DNA of 64,000 bases from an uncultured Eubacteriales bacterium (GTDB lineage: Bacteria > Bacillota > Clostridia > Christensenellales > Aristaeellaceae), in the NCBI GenBank assembly GCA_902764875.1, contig CACWXP010000011.1, positions 32,485-96,484 on the forward strand, in the 5' to 3' direction. The notes under the pieces were generated by a model that ran no database searches, was not told the origin of the DNA, and saw nothing but the letters and a program-made list of their open reading frames with translations. Of the stretch, positions 16,014-26,818 are shown piece after piece; positions within the stretch are counted from its first letter, which is position 1, and the number at the start of each line of letters is the position of its first letter. The position numbers and the translations under genes were made by a program.

Positions 16014-16748
16014 ATGATGAAAACATACACAGAAACCTTTACCCTGCGGACCAGGGACTGCGACCTGAAAGGCACCTGGCGCTTGAGTGCTGTGCTGGAG
16101 GCCATGCAGGAAGCGGCCGGCACTCACAGCATGCTGCTGGGGTGCGGACGGGACGAACTGCTGAAGAAAAACATTGTATGGGTGCTTTCCCGGAGCGAAC
16201 TGCACATGGACCGGTATCCCGGGGCCGGCGAAAAGATCACGCTGCACACCTTCCCGATGCCGAACCGGATTTGTTTCTTTCCGCGGTACTATATCTTCAC
16301 GGACGAGCGGGGCGAAATGATCGGTAAGGCCGGGACGCTTTGGCTGCTGCTGGACATTGAGACCCGGAAGATGCTGCCCCCGGGAGACATCGCGAACCTG
16401 ATTCCGGACAACCGGGACCTTGCCGTTCCGATGAACCTGCCAGCCACAGTGGGCAACCTTCAGGGTGAAGAATTCATCAGCGAATACACACCGGTTTACA
16501 CGGATCTGGACGTGAACCAGCACGTGAACAACACCAGGTATGCCGACTGGCTCTGCAACACGCTGGGGATTAAAACCATGTCGGAGAATGAACCGGAAAC
16601 GGTCATCTTCAATTATAACCACGAAATTCTTCCGGGGCAGAAGATCCGCCTTCGGAAAATCCTTCACGGAAACGAATACCGGCTGACCGGCTTTGTCGGA
16701 GACACAAACGCCTTTGAAATCGGCGGCGTTCTGCGGCCGCGGGTATAA
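16014..16748 (+). CDS. Acyl-ACP thioesterase (double hotdog)
   Basis: The 244-residue cytoplasmic enzyme would release fatty acids from acyl carrier protein. The first hotdog starts with FTLRTRDCDLKGTWRLSAVLEAMQEAA (seen in pieces) and includes IVWVLSRSELHMDRYP. The second has the family motif YTDLDVNQHVNNTRYADW, giving Asn and His of the active site. I chose ATG 16014 behind GGAGGCGATTC; the in-frame upstream extension is DUF1643 coding sequence in another frame. An intrinsic terminator follows. Confidence 0.92.
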   Translation: MMKTYTETFTLRTRDCDLKGTWRLSAVLEAMQEAAGTHSMLLGCGRDELLKKNIVWVLSRSELHMDRYPGAGEKITLHTFPMPNRICFFPRYYIFTDERGEMIGKAGTLWLLLDIETRKMLPPGDIANLIPDNRDLAVPMNLPATVGNLQGEEFISEYTPVYTDLDVNQHVNNTRYADWLCNTLGIKTMSENEPETVIFNYNHEILPGQKIRLRKILHGNEYRLTGFVGDTNAFEIGGVLRPRV

Positions 16749-16773
16749 GCCAACGAATTGAGTCGTTTTAAAC

Positions 16774-16805
16774 GCCCGGATTCCGAAAGGAAACCGGGTC
16801 TTTTT
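16774..16805 (+). terminator. Intrinsic terminator of thioesterase operon
   Basis: CCCGGaTTCC-GAAA-GGAAaCCGGG followed by TCTTTTT, between convergent genes. Confidence 0.85.
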
Positions 16806-18717
16806 ACTCCCCATGTTTCTCTTTGTACATTTCCTTGTCGGCTTTCCCAAGCCAGGTTTCGGCCTCACTTTGAATTGAAGCGGTTCCTTCGCTTTCAGGA
16901 ACTTTTCGATAGCAGCCGATGCTCACGGATACGCCGTAATTCTTTTCTGCCCGCCGGATGCTTTGACCGATGGCTTCCCGGACCATCCACATATAGGTAT
17001 CCGCCTTCTTCTGGTCATAATTCTTTGCCAGCACAACGAACTCATCGCCGCCGGTCCGGATGCAAATTTCATCCAGGCATGCGCTTTTTTTCATGGCGTC
17101 GGCAATGGTGCAGAGACAGAAGTCTCCTTCCGCATGGCCATAGCGGTCGTTGATCTTCTTCATACCGTTCATATCAATCAGGAAAACCGCCAGCTCCGTT
17201 CCGGCCGTCCGGCATTCCTCATAGTAGCTTTCGAAAAAGCGGTAATATCCGCGGCGGTTGTAGAGACCGGTCAGCATATCCGTCTGGTAAAGATATTCCA
17301 GCTCTTTCACTGATTCCGTCAGCTGATTACGGAAGAGCCAGCTGATCAAAACGGTGCTGACCGAGACGAGCCAGGACTTGATATGCAGCTGCTCCATTTC
17401 CTTCAGTTCCGGGTTGATAATGAAATAGCCGAGGAAGTACTGAAGATGATGAACCGGAAAAATATAATAAGGGGTCGGATCATTCATGATCTCGTCTGGA
17501 AGGAGACAGCCCCTGGGGAGCTTTTGCCTTTTGACGGGTGCGCCGTTCCACTGTCCGCAGACGACGTTGAAGGATTCCTCCTTCAGGGAATACCTGTGCT
17601 GAATCAGCTTTTTCTCTTCCCAGCCGTCGATCAGGCAGAGGACGGCGTCTTTAAAACCGGTTTCCCGAAGGCAGCCTTTTTCGATTTCGTCGTAGATTTC
17701 CTCAATGGAATCATCCGTGGCACCGCCAAGGATCATATTTGTATTGGAAAGGGCCAGGTTTTCGAGATTGGACACCGTTCGGATATATTTTTCGCGGATC
17801 ATATCCCGGCGGGCCGGACCCGGGGTCTCACAGCCGCAGGACTTGCGCAGACAGAGGGCTCCGGGAACAGCGGTGATGTCGTCTGGATGATCGCCGCGAA
17901 GCACGCGTTTGAGGATTTCCATACCCGTCTGGCCTACACGGAAAAAGGGTTGCGCAGAGGTTGTAAGGGAAGGATCGTTGTATTGGGCACGGAGAATGTC
18001 GTCATATCCGGTTACGAGCACATCATCGGGAACACGGAAGCCTTTTTTCTCCAGCGCGCGGATGATTCCGATGGCCGTGTAGTCATTGACGCAGACGATG
18101 GCATCCGGGAGCTTTTTGTCGCCTTCCGCTGCATAGGCCTCCAAAATGTCATCCACGATGCCGAAACCGCATTCCGGACGGAGGGTACCGTAATATATCC
18201 GGTCTTCCCCGCAGTCCAAACCCCAGTCCGCGAGGGTGTTCTTGAAAATGTCGATCCTTTCCCGGCAGAAGGAACGCTCCAGTGGACCGGCCACATGGAC
18301 GATATCCCGACAGTTGTGCTTTTCGATCAGATGCTCGATGACTTCCCGGAAGGAACGGTCCTGATCGTTGACGATGCTGTAGGTTCCTTCCTTCACCGTG
18401 CCCATGGTGACAACCGGGATGGAAACCGCATCCTTCAGTTCGTTGATCGGGCCGATAAAGGAACCCGTCATATAGGTATCAAAGGAGATCAGCGCGTCGT
18501 ATTCCTTCAGATCCGGCAGCAGGTAGACAACAAAGTCACCCTTATCGTAATCCTGATAAAGATCATAGCTTCGGCTTGTGTGGTTGTCGGCAAAACTGGT
18601 GAAGAAGAGGATTTTCATATCCTCTCCCCGGGCTGCGCTGAGCAGGCCCTCCATCGTCTGGCGCACCATATCCTCATAGAGCGCAGAGATAAAAACAGCA
18701 ATGGTTTTCCGACCCAT
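16804..18717 (-). CDS. Diguanylate cyclase with LacI-type sugar-binding sensor domain
   Basis: The 637-residue protein has an N-terminal periplasmic-binding-protein-1-like domain (about 1-300: KTIAVFISALYED, DAIVCVNDYTAIGIIRAL, VLVTGYDD) of the kind used by LacI regulators, but without the HTH and without signal peptide or membrane helices. A middle region with CGCETPG and a helical linker leads to a C-terminal GGDEF domain with DMLTGLYNRRGYYRF and RTGGDEF. The RxxD inhibitory site before GGDEF is absent (SACLD). It probably makes c-di-GMP in the cytoplasm in response to a sugar. It begins 37 bp after the GH5 gene, so the two are likely co-transcribed. Confidence 0.88.
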   Translation of the reverse strand: MGRKTIAVFISALYEDMVRQTMEGLLSAARGEDMKILFFTSFADNHTSRSYDLYQDYDKGDFVVYLLPDLKEYDALISFDTYMTGSFIGPINELKDAVSIPVVTMGTVKEGTYSIVNDQDRSFREVIEHLIEKHNCRDIVHVAGPLERSFCRERIDIFKNTLADWGLDCGEDRIYYGTLRPECGFGIVDDILEAYAAEGDKKLPDAIVCVNDYTAIGIIRALEKKGFRVPDDVLVTGYDDILRAQYNDPSLTTSAQPFFRVGQTGMEILKRVLRGDHPDDITAVPGALCLRKSCGCETPGPARRDMIREKYIRTVSNLENLALSNTNMILGGATDDSIEEIYDEIEKGCLRETGFKDAVLCLIDGWEEKKLIQHRYSLKEESFNVVCGQWNGAPVKRQKLPRGCLLPDEIMNDPTPYYIFPVHHLQYFLGYFIINPELKEMEQLHIKSWLVSVSTVLISWLFRNQLTESVKELEYLYQTDMLTGLYNRRGYYRFFESYYEECRTAGTELAVFLIDMNGMKKINDRYGHAEGDFCLCTIADAMKKSACLDEICIRTGGDEFVVLAKNYDQKKADTYMWMVREAIGQSIRRAEKNYGVSVSIGCYRKVPESEGTASIQSEAETWLGKADKEMYKEKHGE

Positions 18718-18754
18718 GTCAACGATCCTTCTTTCCGGTTCCGAAAGTTCTTCT

Positions 18755-19705
18755 TTACAGCAGAGGAATCAGGCGGCTGCGGACACCGTCCATTCTTTCG
18801 TCAATCAGACCGAAGTCCATTTGCCTGTAACTCCAGGCAGCCCGGGAAATTTCGTGTTTTTCAAAGGTATCATGGATCACCCGGAACCAATTCACGGTAT
18901 CCTCCGGTGAAGCGATATCAATCACGCCGTATTCCCCGCAGTAAAGAGCCGTTTTGTGCTTCTCAGCCGTTTCAATGGCAGAAGCGAAAGTACGTTCGAA
19001 GAAATCTTCATCCACGCCGGCTTCCTCAAAGGAGACCCTTGCCTTCGGATCAAGCCAGGGAACCCAGTAGGCACCCTGGTGCGTGAAACTGATGGGATCG
19101 TAGCAGTGGAAATTGTAAATGACCTTTGGATCGGCCGGCGGATCCAGATCCTTCAGGGCATCGGGCGCGTTATTGTGATAGCTTCCGATCAGGATCAGGG
19201 AATCCGGGGCGATCTTCCGAATACGGCAGATGGACTCGGTGGAAATTTTGTTCCAGGAAGTGATAAAGGATTCATCCGTCACTTCGTTCAGGAGTTCAAA
19301 AGCCACGTTTTTCGCGTCAGTAAAATTCTTGGCCATTTCCTCCCAAAGTCGGTAAAACCGCTGCTGGCAGGGCTCACTGGAAAAGAAGCCTTCTTCCTTT
19401 TCACCTGCGTCAAAAGAAAAACCGGCGGTTTTATGCAAATCCAGGACGAGCTTCAGGCCGTTTTTCTGTGCCCAGGTGATGGCTTTTTCAATGCGGCGAA
19501 AGCCATCGGCCTTCCATGTTCCGTCATCAGCCTCCATTACATTGTAATCCACGGGGAGGCGGACATGATCCAGACCCCAGTCCGCGATGATGCCGAAATC
19601 CTTTTCCGTGATAAAGTGGTCCATCCGATTCTCGGAATAATCACACTGGGAAAACCACCCGCCCAGGTCCACTCCCCTGTAAAATCCGAAATCTTTCATC
19701 TTCAT
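18755..19705 (-). CDS. Glycoside hydrolase family 5, intracellular
   Basis: The 316-residue enzyme has GH5 motifs in order: RGVDLGGWFSQ, HVRLPVDY, LVLDLHKTAG, VAFELLNEVTDES (acid/base Glu), YNFHCYDP and YCGEYGV (nucleophile Glu). It has no signal peptide or carbohydrate-binding module and so should act on imported beta-linked oligosaccharides. GGAGG precedes ATG 19705. Substrate is not determined. The downstream sugar-sensing GGDEF gene suggests they report on the same ligand. Confidence 0.92.
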   Translation of the reverse strand: MKMKDFGFYRGVDLGGWFSQCDYSENRMDHFITEKDFGIIADWGLDHVRLPVDYNVMEADDGTWKADGFRRIEKAITWAQKNGLKLVLDLHKTAGFSFDAGEKEEGFFSSEPCQQRFYRLWEEMAKNFTDAKNVAFELLNEVTDESFITSWNKISTESICRIRKIAPDSLILIGSYHNNAPDALKDLDPPADPKVIYNFHCYDPISFTHQGAYWVPWLDPKARVSFEEAGVDEDFFERTFASAIETAEKHKTALYCGEYGVIDIASPEDTVNWFRVIHDTFEKHEISRAAWSYRQMDFGLIDERMDGVRSRLIPLL

Positions 19706-19794
19706 ACCGTTTTCCTCCGCTCTTTCTTTCTGTTTCCGGGTTTAATGCAGGATATTTTGCGCTTTTAAATAGAATCAGTATACTCTTTTTCTCC

Positions 19795-20451
19795 TTATTT
19801 GTACAGACAAAGATAAATGCCGAACCAATGGGCAACCGCGCCGAAAAGAACAAAGAAATGCCAGATGAAATGTGCGCCTTTTTTCTTCATCGCAAAGGGG
19901 ACGATGCCTATGGTATACAGCAAGCCACCGGCCAGGATCCAGACAAAGAGCGGCATATTGTCGGAGAGCATTTTCGGCAGGAATACCAGTCCGCACCAGC
20001 CGAGGATGATATAGAGGGTGATATGAACCTTTGTGGCCCTTTCCGGACCGAAAACAGCGATCAGCGTAACGCCGGCCAGTATGACCGCCCATTGGACGAT
20101 GCAGAAGGCCACGCCCTGCGCCCCGCCCCAGTAAAGAAGCCAGAGGGGCGTGAAGGTTCCGCCGATCAGCAGATAAATGGAGATATAGTCAAAGCGGCGC
20201 CAGAGGCGCTTTACGCGGGTACCCCATTTAAAGCTGTGGTACAGGCAGCTCATGAGGAACATCATGATGAGACAGATGCCATAGACCAGCGCAGCGCAGA
20301 GCTTCAGCCCCGTATCGGACTGAAGCAGCAACAGGACCAGGGCCGCGACGGAGAACAGGGCGCCGACACCATGGGTAACAGCGTTGCCGACTTCCTCGAG
20401 GACCGAGCGTTTCGGCGGTTCCTTTCGCGGGGTTTTGTTTTCAGGGCTCAA
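19795..20451 (-). CDS. Hemolysin III family (PAQR-like) membrane protein
   Basis: The 218-residue protein has seven membrane helices and the family motifs EEVGNAVTHGVGALFS near residue 20, YHSFKW in the middle and HFIWHFFVLFGAVAHW at the end. The conserved Ser/His/Asp residues indicate the CREST-type hydrolase fold; the physiological role of bacterial members is unclear and the haemolysin name is historical. The start is TTG 20451 with AAAGGAG seven to eight bases ahead. Confidence 0.9.
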   Translation of the reverse strand: MSPENKTPRKEPPKRSVLEEVGNAVTHGVGALFSVAALVLLLLQSDTGLKLCAALVYGICLIMMFLMSCLYHSFKWGTRVKRLWRRFDYISIYLLIGGTFTPLWLLYWGGAQGVAFCIVQWAVILAGVTLIAVFGPERATKVHITLYIILGWCGLVFLPKMLSDNMPLFVWILAGGLLYTIGIVPFAMKKKGAHFIWHFFVLFGAVAHWFGIYLCLYK

Positions 20452-20486
20452 TTTGGAGGCTCCTTTCCCGGATTTTCAGAAATTGT

Positions 20487-20535
20487 AAAAGGACGGTTCT
20501 CTTACAGCCAGTTCTGGCCGCAGTTGAACCGTCCC
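20487..20535 (-). terminator. Intrinsic terminator downstream of lysS
   Basis: In the minus transcript GGACGGTTC pairs with GAACCGTCC (9 bp), followed by TTTTAC; the loop holds a smaller hairpin GCCAG/CTGGC. A second 8-bp hairpin (CAGCCGTA/TACGGCTG, 20581-20610) lies between it and the lysS stop. Confidence 0.75.
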
Positions 20536-20611
20536 TCATGCTGCCGAGAAGGAACAGCCTTTGCGTTTTGAATGATCGGCCAGCCGTAAAGGAACCTTCC
20601 CCTACGGCTGT

Positions 20612-22126
20612 TTATGCCTCTTTGTTCTCGGCTTCTTCGCTTTCCTTCCTGTCCAGGGGCTTCATAGTCGGGAAAAGAAGAACATCGCGGATGGCCTGAG
20701 AATCCGTGAGGAGCATACACATCCGGTCGATGCCGAAGCCGATGCCTCCGGTGGGCGGCATGCCGATTTCCAGTGCGTTCAGGAAGTCCTCATCGGTATG
20801 GTTGGCTTCCTCATCGCCGGCGGCAAACTGCTCCTCCTGAAGGGCGAAGCGGTGACGCTGGTCGATGGGATCGTTCAGTTCGGAATAGGCATTGGCCATT
20901 TCCCAGCCGTTCATGAAAAACTCGAAGCGCTCCACATACTCCGGATTGTCCGGCTTCATTTTGGTGAGCGGGCTGATATCCGTCGGGTGGTCCATGATGA
21001 AGGTGGGCTGGATCATGTACTCCTCGCAGAACTGCTCGAAGAACAGATTCAGAATTTCACCCTTCTTATGCCGTGGCTCGAACTCGACATGATGCGCCTT
21101 TGCGGCTTCGCGGGCTTCTTCCAGGGTGTGGATCTGGTCGAAATCCACGCCGGAATACTGCCTGACCGCTTCGGTCATGGTGAGACGGGCGAAAGGTTTG
21201 CCAAGATCCATTTCGATACCGTTGTAGACGATTTTCGTGGTTCCCAGGACTTCCTGCGCTACATAGCGATAGAGATTCTCCGTGAGGTCCATCATGCCGT
21301 GGTAATCGGTATAGGCCTGATAGAGCTCCATGAGGGTGAACTCCGGATTGTGCCGGGTGTCGAGGCCCTCGTTGCGGAAAACACGGCCGATTTCATAGAC
21401 CCTTTCCAGACCGCCGACGATCAGGCGCTTTAGATAAAGCTCAAGAGAAATACGGAGCTTGAAATCCTCGTCCAGGGCGTTGAAGTGGGTTTCAAAAGGC
21501 CGGGCCGCGGCACCGCCGGCATTGGCCACTAGCATGGGCGTTTCGACCTCCATGAAGCCCTGACCGTCCAGATAGCGGCGAATGGCACTGATGATCTTTG
21601 ACCGCTTGATGAAGGTGTCCTTCACTTCCGGATTCATGATCAGATCCACATACCGCTGGCGGTAGCGCAAATCGGTGTTGGTGAGTCCGTGATACTTTTC
21701 AGGAAGGATCTGAAGGCTCTTGCTGAGGAGCACGAGTTCGACGGCATGGACGGAAATTTCCTCCGTTTTCGTTTTGAAAACGGTTCCCTTCAGGCCGACG
21801 ATATCGCCGATATCCATCTTTTTGAAATCCTTGTAGGATTCCTCACCGACGAAATCACGGGCGACATAGCACTGGATGGTTCCCTGCAGGTCCTGGATAT
21901 GGCAGAAGGAAGCCTTTCCCATGATCCGTTTGGACATCATCCGGCCGGCAATGCAGACTTCCTGCCCTTCAAGTTTGTCATAATTATCCTTGATTTCGGC
22001 ACTGTGGTGCGTTACGCCGTATTTCGTGATGACAAATGGATTCTTTCCGGCCTGCTGCAGCTCGGTCAGCTTGTCCCTTCGGATCTGGAGAAGCTCGTTT
22101 ACATTTCCGGTTTCCTGTCCTGCCAT
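20612..22126 (-). CDS. lysS: Lysyl-tRNA synthetase, class II
   Basis: The 504-residue enzyme charges tRNA-Lys. An OB-fold anticodon domain (about 55-145, with [18 protein letters not shown] in pieces) precedes the class II catalytic core. Motif 2 is [15 protein letters not shown] and motif 3 is [13 protein letters not shown]. Length is normal for the bacterial enzyme. It starts 15 bp after greA; greA-lysS is a frequent pair in Firmicutes. Confidence 0.98.
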   Translation of the reverse strand: MAGQETGNVNELLQIRRDKLTELQQAGKNPFVITKYGVTHHSAEIKDNYDKLEGQEVCIAGRMMSKRIMGKASFCHIQDLQGTIQCYVARDFVGEESYKDFKKMDIGDIVGLKGTVFKTKTEEISVHAVELVLLSKSLQILPEKYHGLTNTDLRYRQRYVDLIMNPEVKDTFIKRSKIISAIRRYLDGQGFMEVETPMLVANAGGAAARPFETHFNALDEDFKLRISLELYLKRLIVGGLERVYEIGRVFRNEGLDTRHNPEFTLMELYQAYTDYHGMMDLTENLYRYVAQEVLGTTKIVYNGIEMDLGKPFARLTMTEAVRQYSGVDFDQIHTLEEAREAAKAHHVEFEPRHKKGEILNLFFEQFCEEYMIQPTFIMDHPTDISPLTKMKPDNPEYVERFEFFMNGWEMANAYSELNDPIDQRHRFALQEEQFAAGDEEANHTDEDFLNALEIGMPPTGGIGFGIDRMCMLLTDSQAIRDVLLFPTMKPLDRKESEEAENKEA

Positions 22127-22141
22127 GGTGATTCTCCTTAA

Positions 22142-22624
22142 TTACAGCTTTTTGATCGACAGCACCTTGAACCGAATGGTTCCGGCGGGGATCGTGATGG
22201 TTACGGTCTGGTTCCGCTTCGCTCCCAGCAGGCCGGCGCCTACGGGGCTCTCGTTGGAAATCCGATTTTCGACGGGGTCTGCTTCATTGGCGCCCACAAT
22301 CGCGTATTCATAGGTTTCGTTTTCATCGAGATCCTTGACCTTGACGACGGTTCCGATGGAGACCCGCTCGGTGGTAATTTCGTCATCAGCGACGACGGTG
22401 GCCGTGCGGATGGTGGCCTGGAGGCGGTTAATTTCTTCCTCTACCTTGGCCTGTTCCTTTTTCGCCTCGTCGTATTCCGCGTTTTCACTGAGGTCGCCGA
22501 AACCGCGGGCGATCGCGATCTGTTCGCTGATTTCATTGCGGCGGACAGACACGAGATAATCCAGCTGCTCCTGCAGCTTTTTCAGTCCGCTCTCTGTGAG
22601 AATAGTTCCTTTTTCTTCGGCCAT
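22142..22624 (-). CDS. greA: Transcription elongation factor GreA
   Basis: The 160-residue factor rescues backtracked RNA polymerase. The N-terminal coiled coil (LTESGLKKLQEQLDYL and GDLSENAEYDEAKKEQA) carries the acidic tip residues needed for cleavage, and the C-terminal FKBP-like domain has PVGAGLLGAKRNQTVTI. AAGGAG lies ahead of the ATG. Confidence 0.98.
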   Translation of the reverse strand: MAEEKGTILTESGLKKLQEQLDYLVSVRRNEISEQIAIARGFGDLSENAEYDEAKKEQAKVEEEINRLQATIRTATVVADDEITTERVSIGTVVKVKDLDENETYEYAIVGANEADPVENRISNESPVGAGLLGAKRNQTVTITIPAGTIRFKVLSIKKL

Positions 22625-22651
22625 TTTTGTTCAGGCTCCTTTCACATACAA

Positions 22652-22689
22652 GAAACACCCTGCGGCCGGCGGCCATGACAAGGTGTTTC
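22652..22689 (-). terminator. Hairpin in the greA leader
   Basis: GAAACACC pairs with GGTGTTTC around a GC-rich loop, followed by TTGT only. It lies between the greA promoter and start, so it may act as a weak terminator of the upstream operon or as an attenuator. Confidence 0.4.
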
Positions 22690-22714
22690 AGAGTTTCTTC
22701 TGAAGAATAACGGG

Positions 22715-22743
22715 ATTATACCCGTTTTCAGGATCTTTGTCAA
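22715..22743 (-). promoter_or_regulatory. Promoter of greA-lysS
   Basis: Minus-strand TTGACA (22738-22743) and TATAAT (22715-22720), both consensus, 17 bp apart. The -35 box lies just before the stop codon of the gene upstream. Confidence 0.85.
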
Positions 22744-22745
22744 CT

Positions 22746-23519
22746 TTATCCCAGAAATCCAATGGCCTCATTGAAAACGTTGAAGAGCATATCGCCTGAG
22801 CAAACCGGCAGAACGCAGTCTGTTTTGCCGATCTGTGCTTCGGTGAAAAGCTCTGAAGTGCCTGTTAAGACAAGAGCCGGATAGATATCCGTCCCCGGGC
22901 CGAAGAGGATTTCCAGAAACGGGACATACTTGGCCGCCTGCAGCACTTCATCGGGATCGACAGCGTTCTTCATCTTGAATTCCAGCGGAAAAACCCGTTC
23001 CGGCGTGATCACAAGCACATCAGCATAGATCCGGATCATCCGCCGGAGATTGAGGCGGAGCTCGAAGACAATCTCCCAGGAAGAGGTATCCAGAGAGGAC
23101 ATTTCCCGGAGATCCTCAAAAAGGCGTCGCATGGTTTCACGGCAGTCACGGAAAGAATGAATCAGTCCGCGGGTATCGTTCAAATTCCGGCCGATGCGGC
23201 GGCATCCCTGTTCCAGTTCATTCAGCCAGGTGTTTTCGTCTTCAGCCATAAACTCCTGAACGGTTCCATACCACCCGGAGAACTCATAAAGCCCTTCATA
23301 AGGCGGCTGCTGGCGAACCAGAGCATGCCAGTTATATTCTTTATCCTGATAGCAGAGTTCCCGCATGAGGGCAGAGGACACCATCCAGCGGCTGATTTCA
23401 GTTTTTTCCAGACCCAGCTCCCGGGCAATTTCGCGGGCTTTGATGCCGCTGCTCCGGGAGATCAGGGAATAAATTTGTAGCTCCGCCGGGGTAAAGAGCC
23501 GGGTTGCATCTTTTGCCAC
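22746..23519 (-). CDS. Winged-helix protein with nuclease-like C-terminal half, unknown function
   Basis: I do not recognise a named family. Residues 8-60 look like a winged helix-turn-helix (FTPAELQIYSLISRSSGIKAREIA then GLEKTEISRWM). Residues 150-235 contain IRIYADVLVITPERVFPLEFKMK, a D-x(n)-E-x-K arrangement like PD-(D/E)XK nucleases, followed by VLQAAKYVPFLEILFG. It could be a DNA-binding nuclease or a nuclease-fold regulator. The start is GTG 23519 with GGAGGAAATAACC before it, 14 bp after metA, so it is co-transcribed with methionine synthesis. Confidence 0.6.
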   Translation of the reverse strand: MAKDATRLFTPAELQIYSLISRSSGIKAREIARELGLEKTEISRWMVSSALMRELCYQDKEYNWHALVRQQPPYEGLYEFSGWYGTVQEFMAEDENTWLNELEQGCRRIGRNLNDTRGLIHSFRDCRETMRRLFEDLREMSSLDTSSWEIVFELRLNLRRMIRIYADVLVITPERVFPLEFKMKNAVDPDEVLQAAKYVPFLEILFGPGTDIYPALVLTGTSELFTEAQIGKTDCVLPVCSGDMLFNVFNEAIGFLG

Positions 23520-23533
23520 GGTTATTTCCTCCG

Positions 23534-24454
23534 TCAGCGTGAAATCTCGCTGAGGTCGTAGGGCGTGGTCTGGTAGACCATATAGTTGAGCCAGTTCGCG
23601 TAGAGCAGATTCGCGTGGCTGCGCCAGGAAACGATCGGCTCCTTTGTATCATCGTCGTTCGGATAATAGTTCTTCGGCACTTCGATGGACAGTCCGGCGT
23701 TTTTGTCCCGGAGATATTCCTTTTCCAGGGTGCGGGGATCGTATTCACTGTGGCCCATGATGAAGACCTGGCGGCCGTTTTCCGTCGTTGCGGCATAGAC
23801 GCCGGCCTCATCGGAGGAGGCCAGAATTTTCAGCTTGCCGCAGGCCTCCAGATCTTCCCGGCGGACGGTGGTATGACGACTGTGGGGCGCCATGAATACA
23901 TCGTCAAAGCCACGGAGAAGAATATAGTTCTTCCGCTCGGCATGATGCGGAAAGACACCGAAAATCTTTTTCTCCAAAGGATATTTCGGTATGCCGAAAT
24001 GATAATAGAGCGCGGCCTGGGCGCCCCAGCAGATATGAAAAGTGGAATGTACATGTTCCTTGCTCCACTCCATGATTTCGCAAAGTTCATCCCAGTATTC
24101 CACCTGTTCGAAAGGCAGGTGCTCCACCGGTGCGCCGGTGATGATCATTCCGTCGAACTTCATTTCTCTGATTTCATCGAAAGTTTTATAGAAAGCAGTC
24201 AGATGCTCTGCGGATGTGTTCTTTGAGACATGGGACTCCATCTTGATCAGCTCGGTTTCAACCTGAAGCGAAGTGTTGCCCAGGAGGCGCAGGAGCTGCG
24301 TTTCAGTGTCGATTTTGGTGGGCATCAGGTTCACAATCGCGATCCGTAGCGGACGGATATCCTGGGTCATGGCCCGGGTTTCCGTCATCACAAATATATT
24401 CTCATCCGTCAGCGTTCTGTAGGCCGGGAGTTCATTCGGAATCTTGATCGGCAA
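23534..24454 (-). CDS. metAA: Homoserine O-acetyltransferase, MetA type
   Basis: The 306-residue enzyme acylates homoserine in methionine synthesis. [17 protein letters not shown] contains the acyl-accepting Cys and [13 protein letters not shown] the His/Glu relay. The segment [16 protein letters not shown] has Glu where succinyl-CoA-specific enzymes have Gly (GAPLG), so by established structure-function work on MetA it should use acetyl-CoA. The start is TTG 24454, behind AAAGGAATGAAAAAAG. No SAM riboswitch is visible upstream. Confidence 0.95.
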   Translation of the reverse strand: MPIKIPNELPAYRTLTDENIFVMTETRAMTQDIRPLRIAIVNLMPTKIDTETQLLRLLGNTSLQVETELIKMESHVSKNTSAEHLTAFYKTFDEIREMKFDGMIITGAPVEHLPFEQVEYWDELCEIMEWSKEHVHSTFHICWGAQAALYYHFGIPKYPLEKKIFGVFPHHAERKNYILLRGFDDVFMAPHSRHTTVRREDLEACGKLKILASSDEAGVYAATTENGRQVFIMGHSEYDPRTLEKEYLRDKNAGLSIEVPKNYYPNDDDTKEPIVSWRSHANLLYANWLNYMVYQTTPYDLSEISR

Positions 24455-24497
24455 CTTTTTTCATTCCTTTCCGGAAATCCGTTGATCACAAGACAAG

Positions 24498-24526
24498 AGT
24501 CTACCACATTTTCCGTCAAATCACAA
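24498..24526 (-). promoter_or_regulatory. Promoter of metA operon
   Basis: Minus-strand TTGTGA (24521-24526) and TAGACT (24498-24503), spacing 17 bp. The leader is too short for an S-box. Confidence 0.5.
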
Positions 24527-24560
24527 GGAATCGCGCGGAGATCGGCCGGTTTCATGCATG

Positions 24561-24598
24561 AAAAAAACAGCGCCCGGAGAAACCCGGGCACCGTTTTT
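24561..24598 (-). terminator. Intrinsic terminator of groESL
   Basis: GGTGCCCGG-GTTTCT-CCGGGCGCT followed by seven T residues, directly after the groEL stop. Confidence 0.9.
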
Positions 24599-24617
24599 GC
24601 AATGCTTATTCAGGGGA

Positions 24618-26576
<1,959 letters not shown>

Positions 26577-26594
26577 TCATAACATCTTTCCGTT

Positions 26595-26621
26595 TTAGCA
26601 CTCGCCTTGCACGAGTGCTAA
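26595..26621 (-). promoter_or_regulatory. CIRCE operator (HrcA-binding)
   Basis: Perfect CIRCE: TTAGCACTC, nine bases, GAGTGCTAA. HrcA represses groESL here and heat relieves it. It lies in the 5' leader, starting about 12 bp after the -10 box. Confidence 0.98.
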
Positions 26622-26632
26622 CAACGTAATGT

Positions 26633-26661
26633 AATATATCTCATCCGTTCATTTCATGCAA
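26633..26661 (-). promoter_or_regulatory. Promoter of groESL
   Basis: Minus-strand TTGCAT (26656-26661) and TATATT (26633-26638), spacing 17 bp, immediately upstream of CIRCE. Confidence 0.8.
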
Positions 26662-26818
26662 GCACCGACATGCCCGGTATTCTTCTGTTTTCTGCATATT
26701 ACGTTGTATTTCTCATCTGTTCTTTACGATTCTCCGTTTTTCTGCTGTTCTGCATTCCGATTCCTTGTGATACAATCTGTTCCGGTATTTTCATTCCGCA
26801 CAAAAGGACGGCCTTTTT

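Noticed and set aside
24455-24617. SAM riboswitch ahead of metA
   Set aside because: The leader is only about 40 bases from promoter to start and shows no S-box elements.
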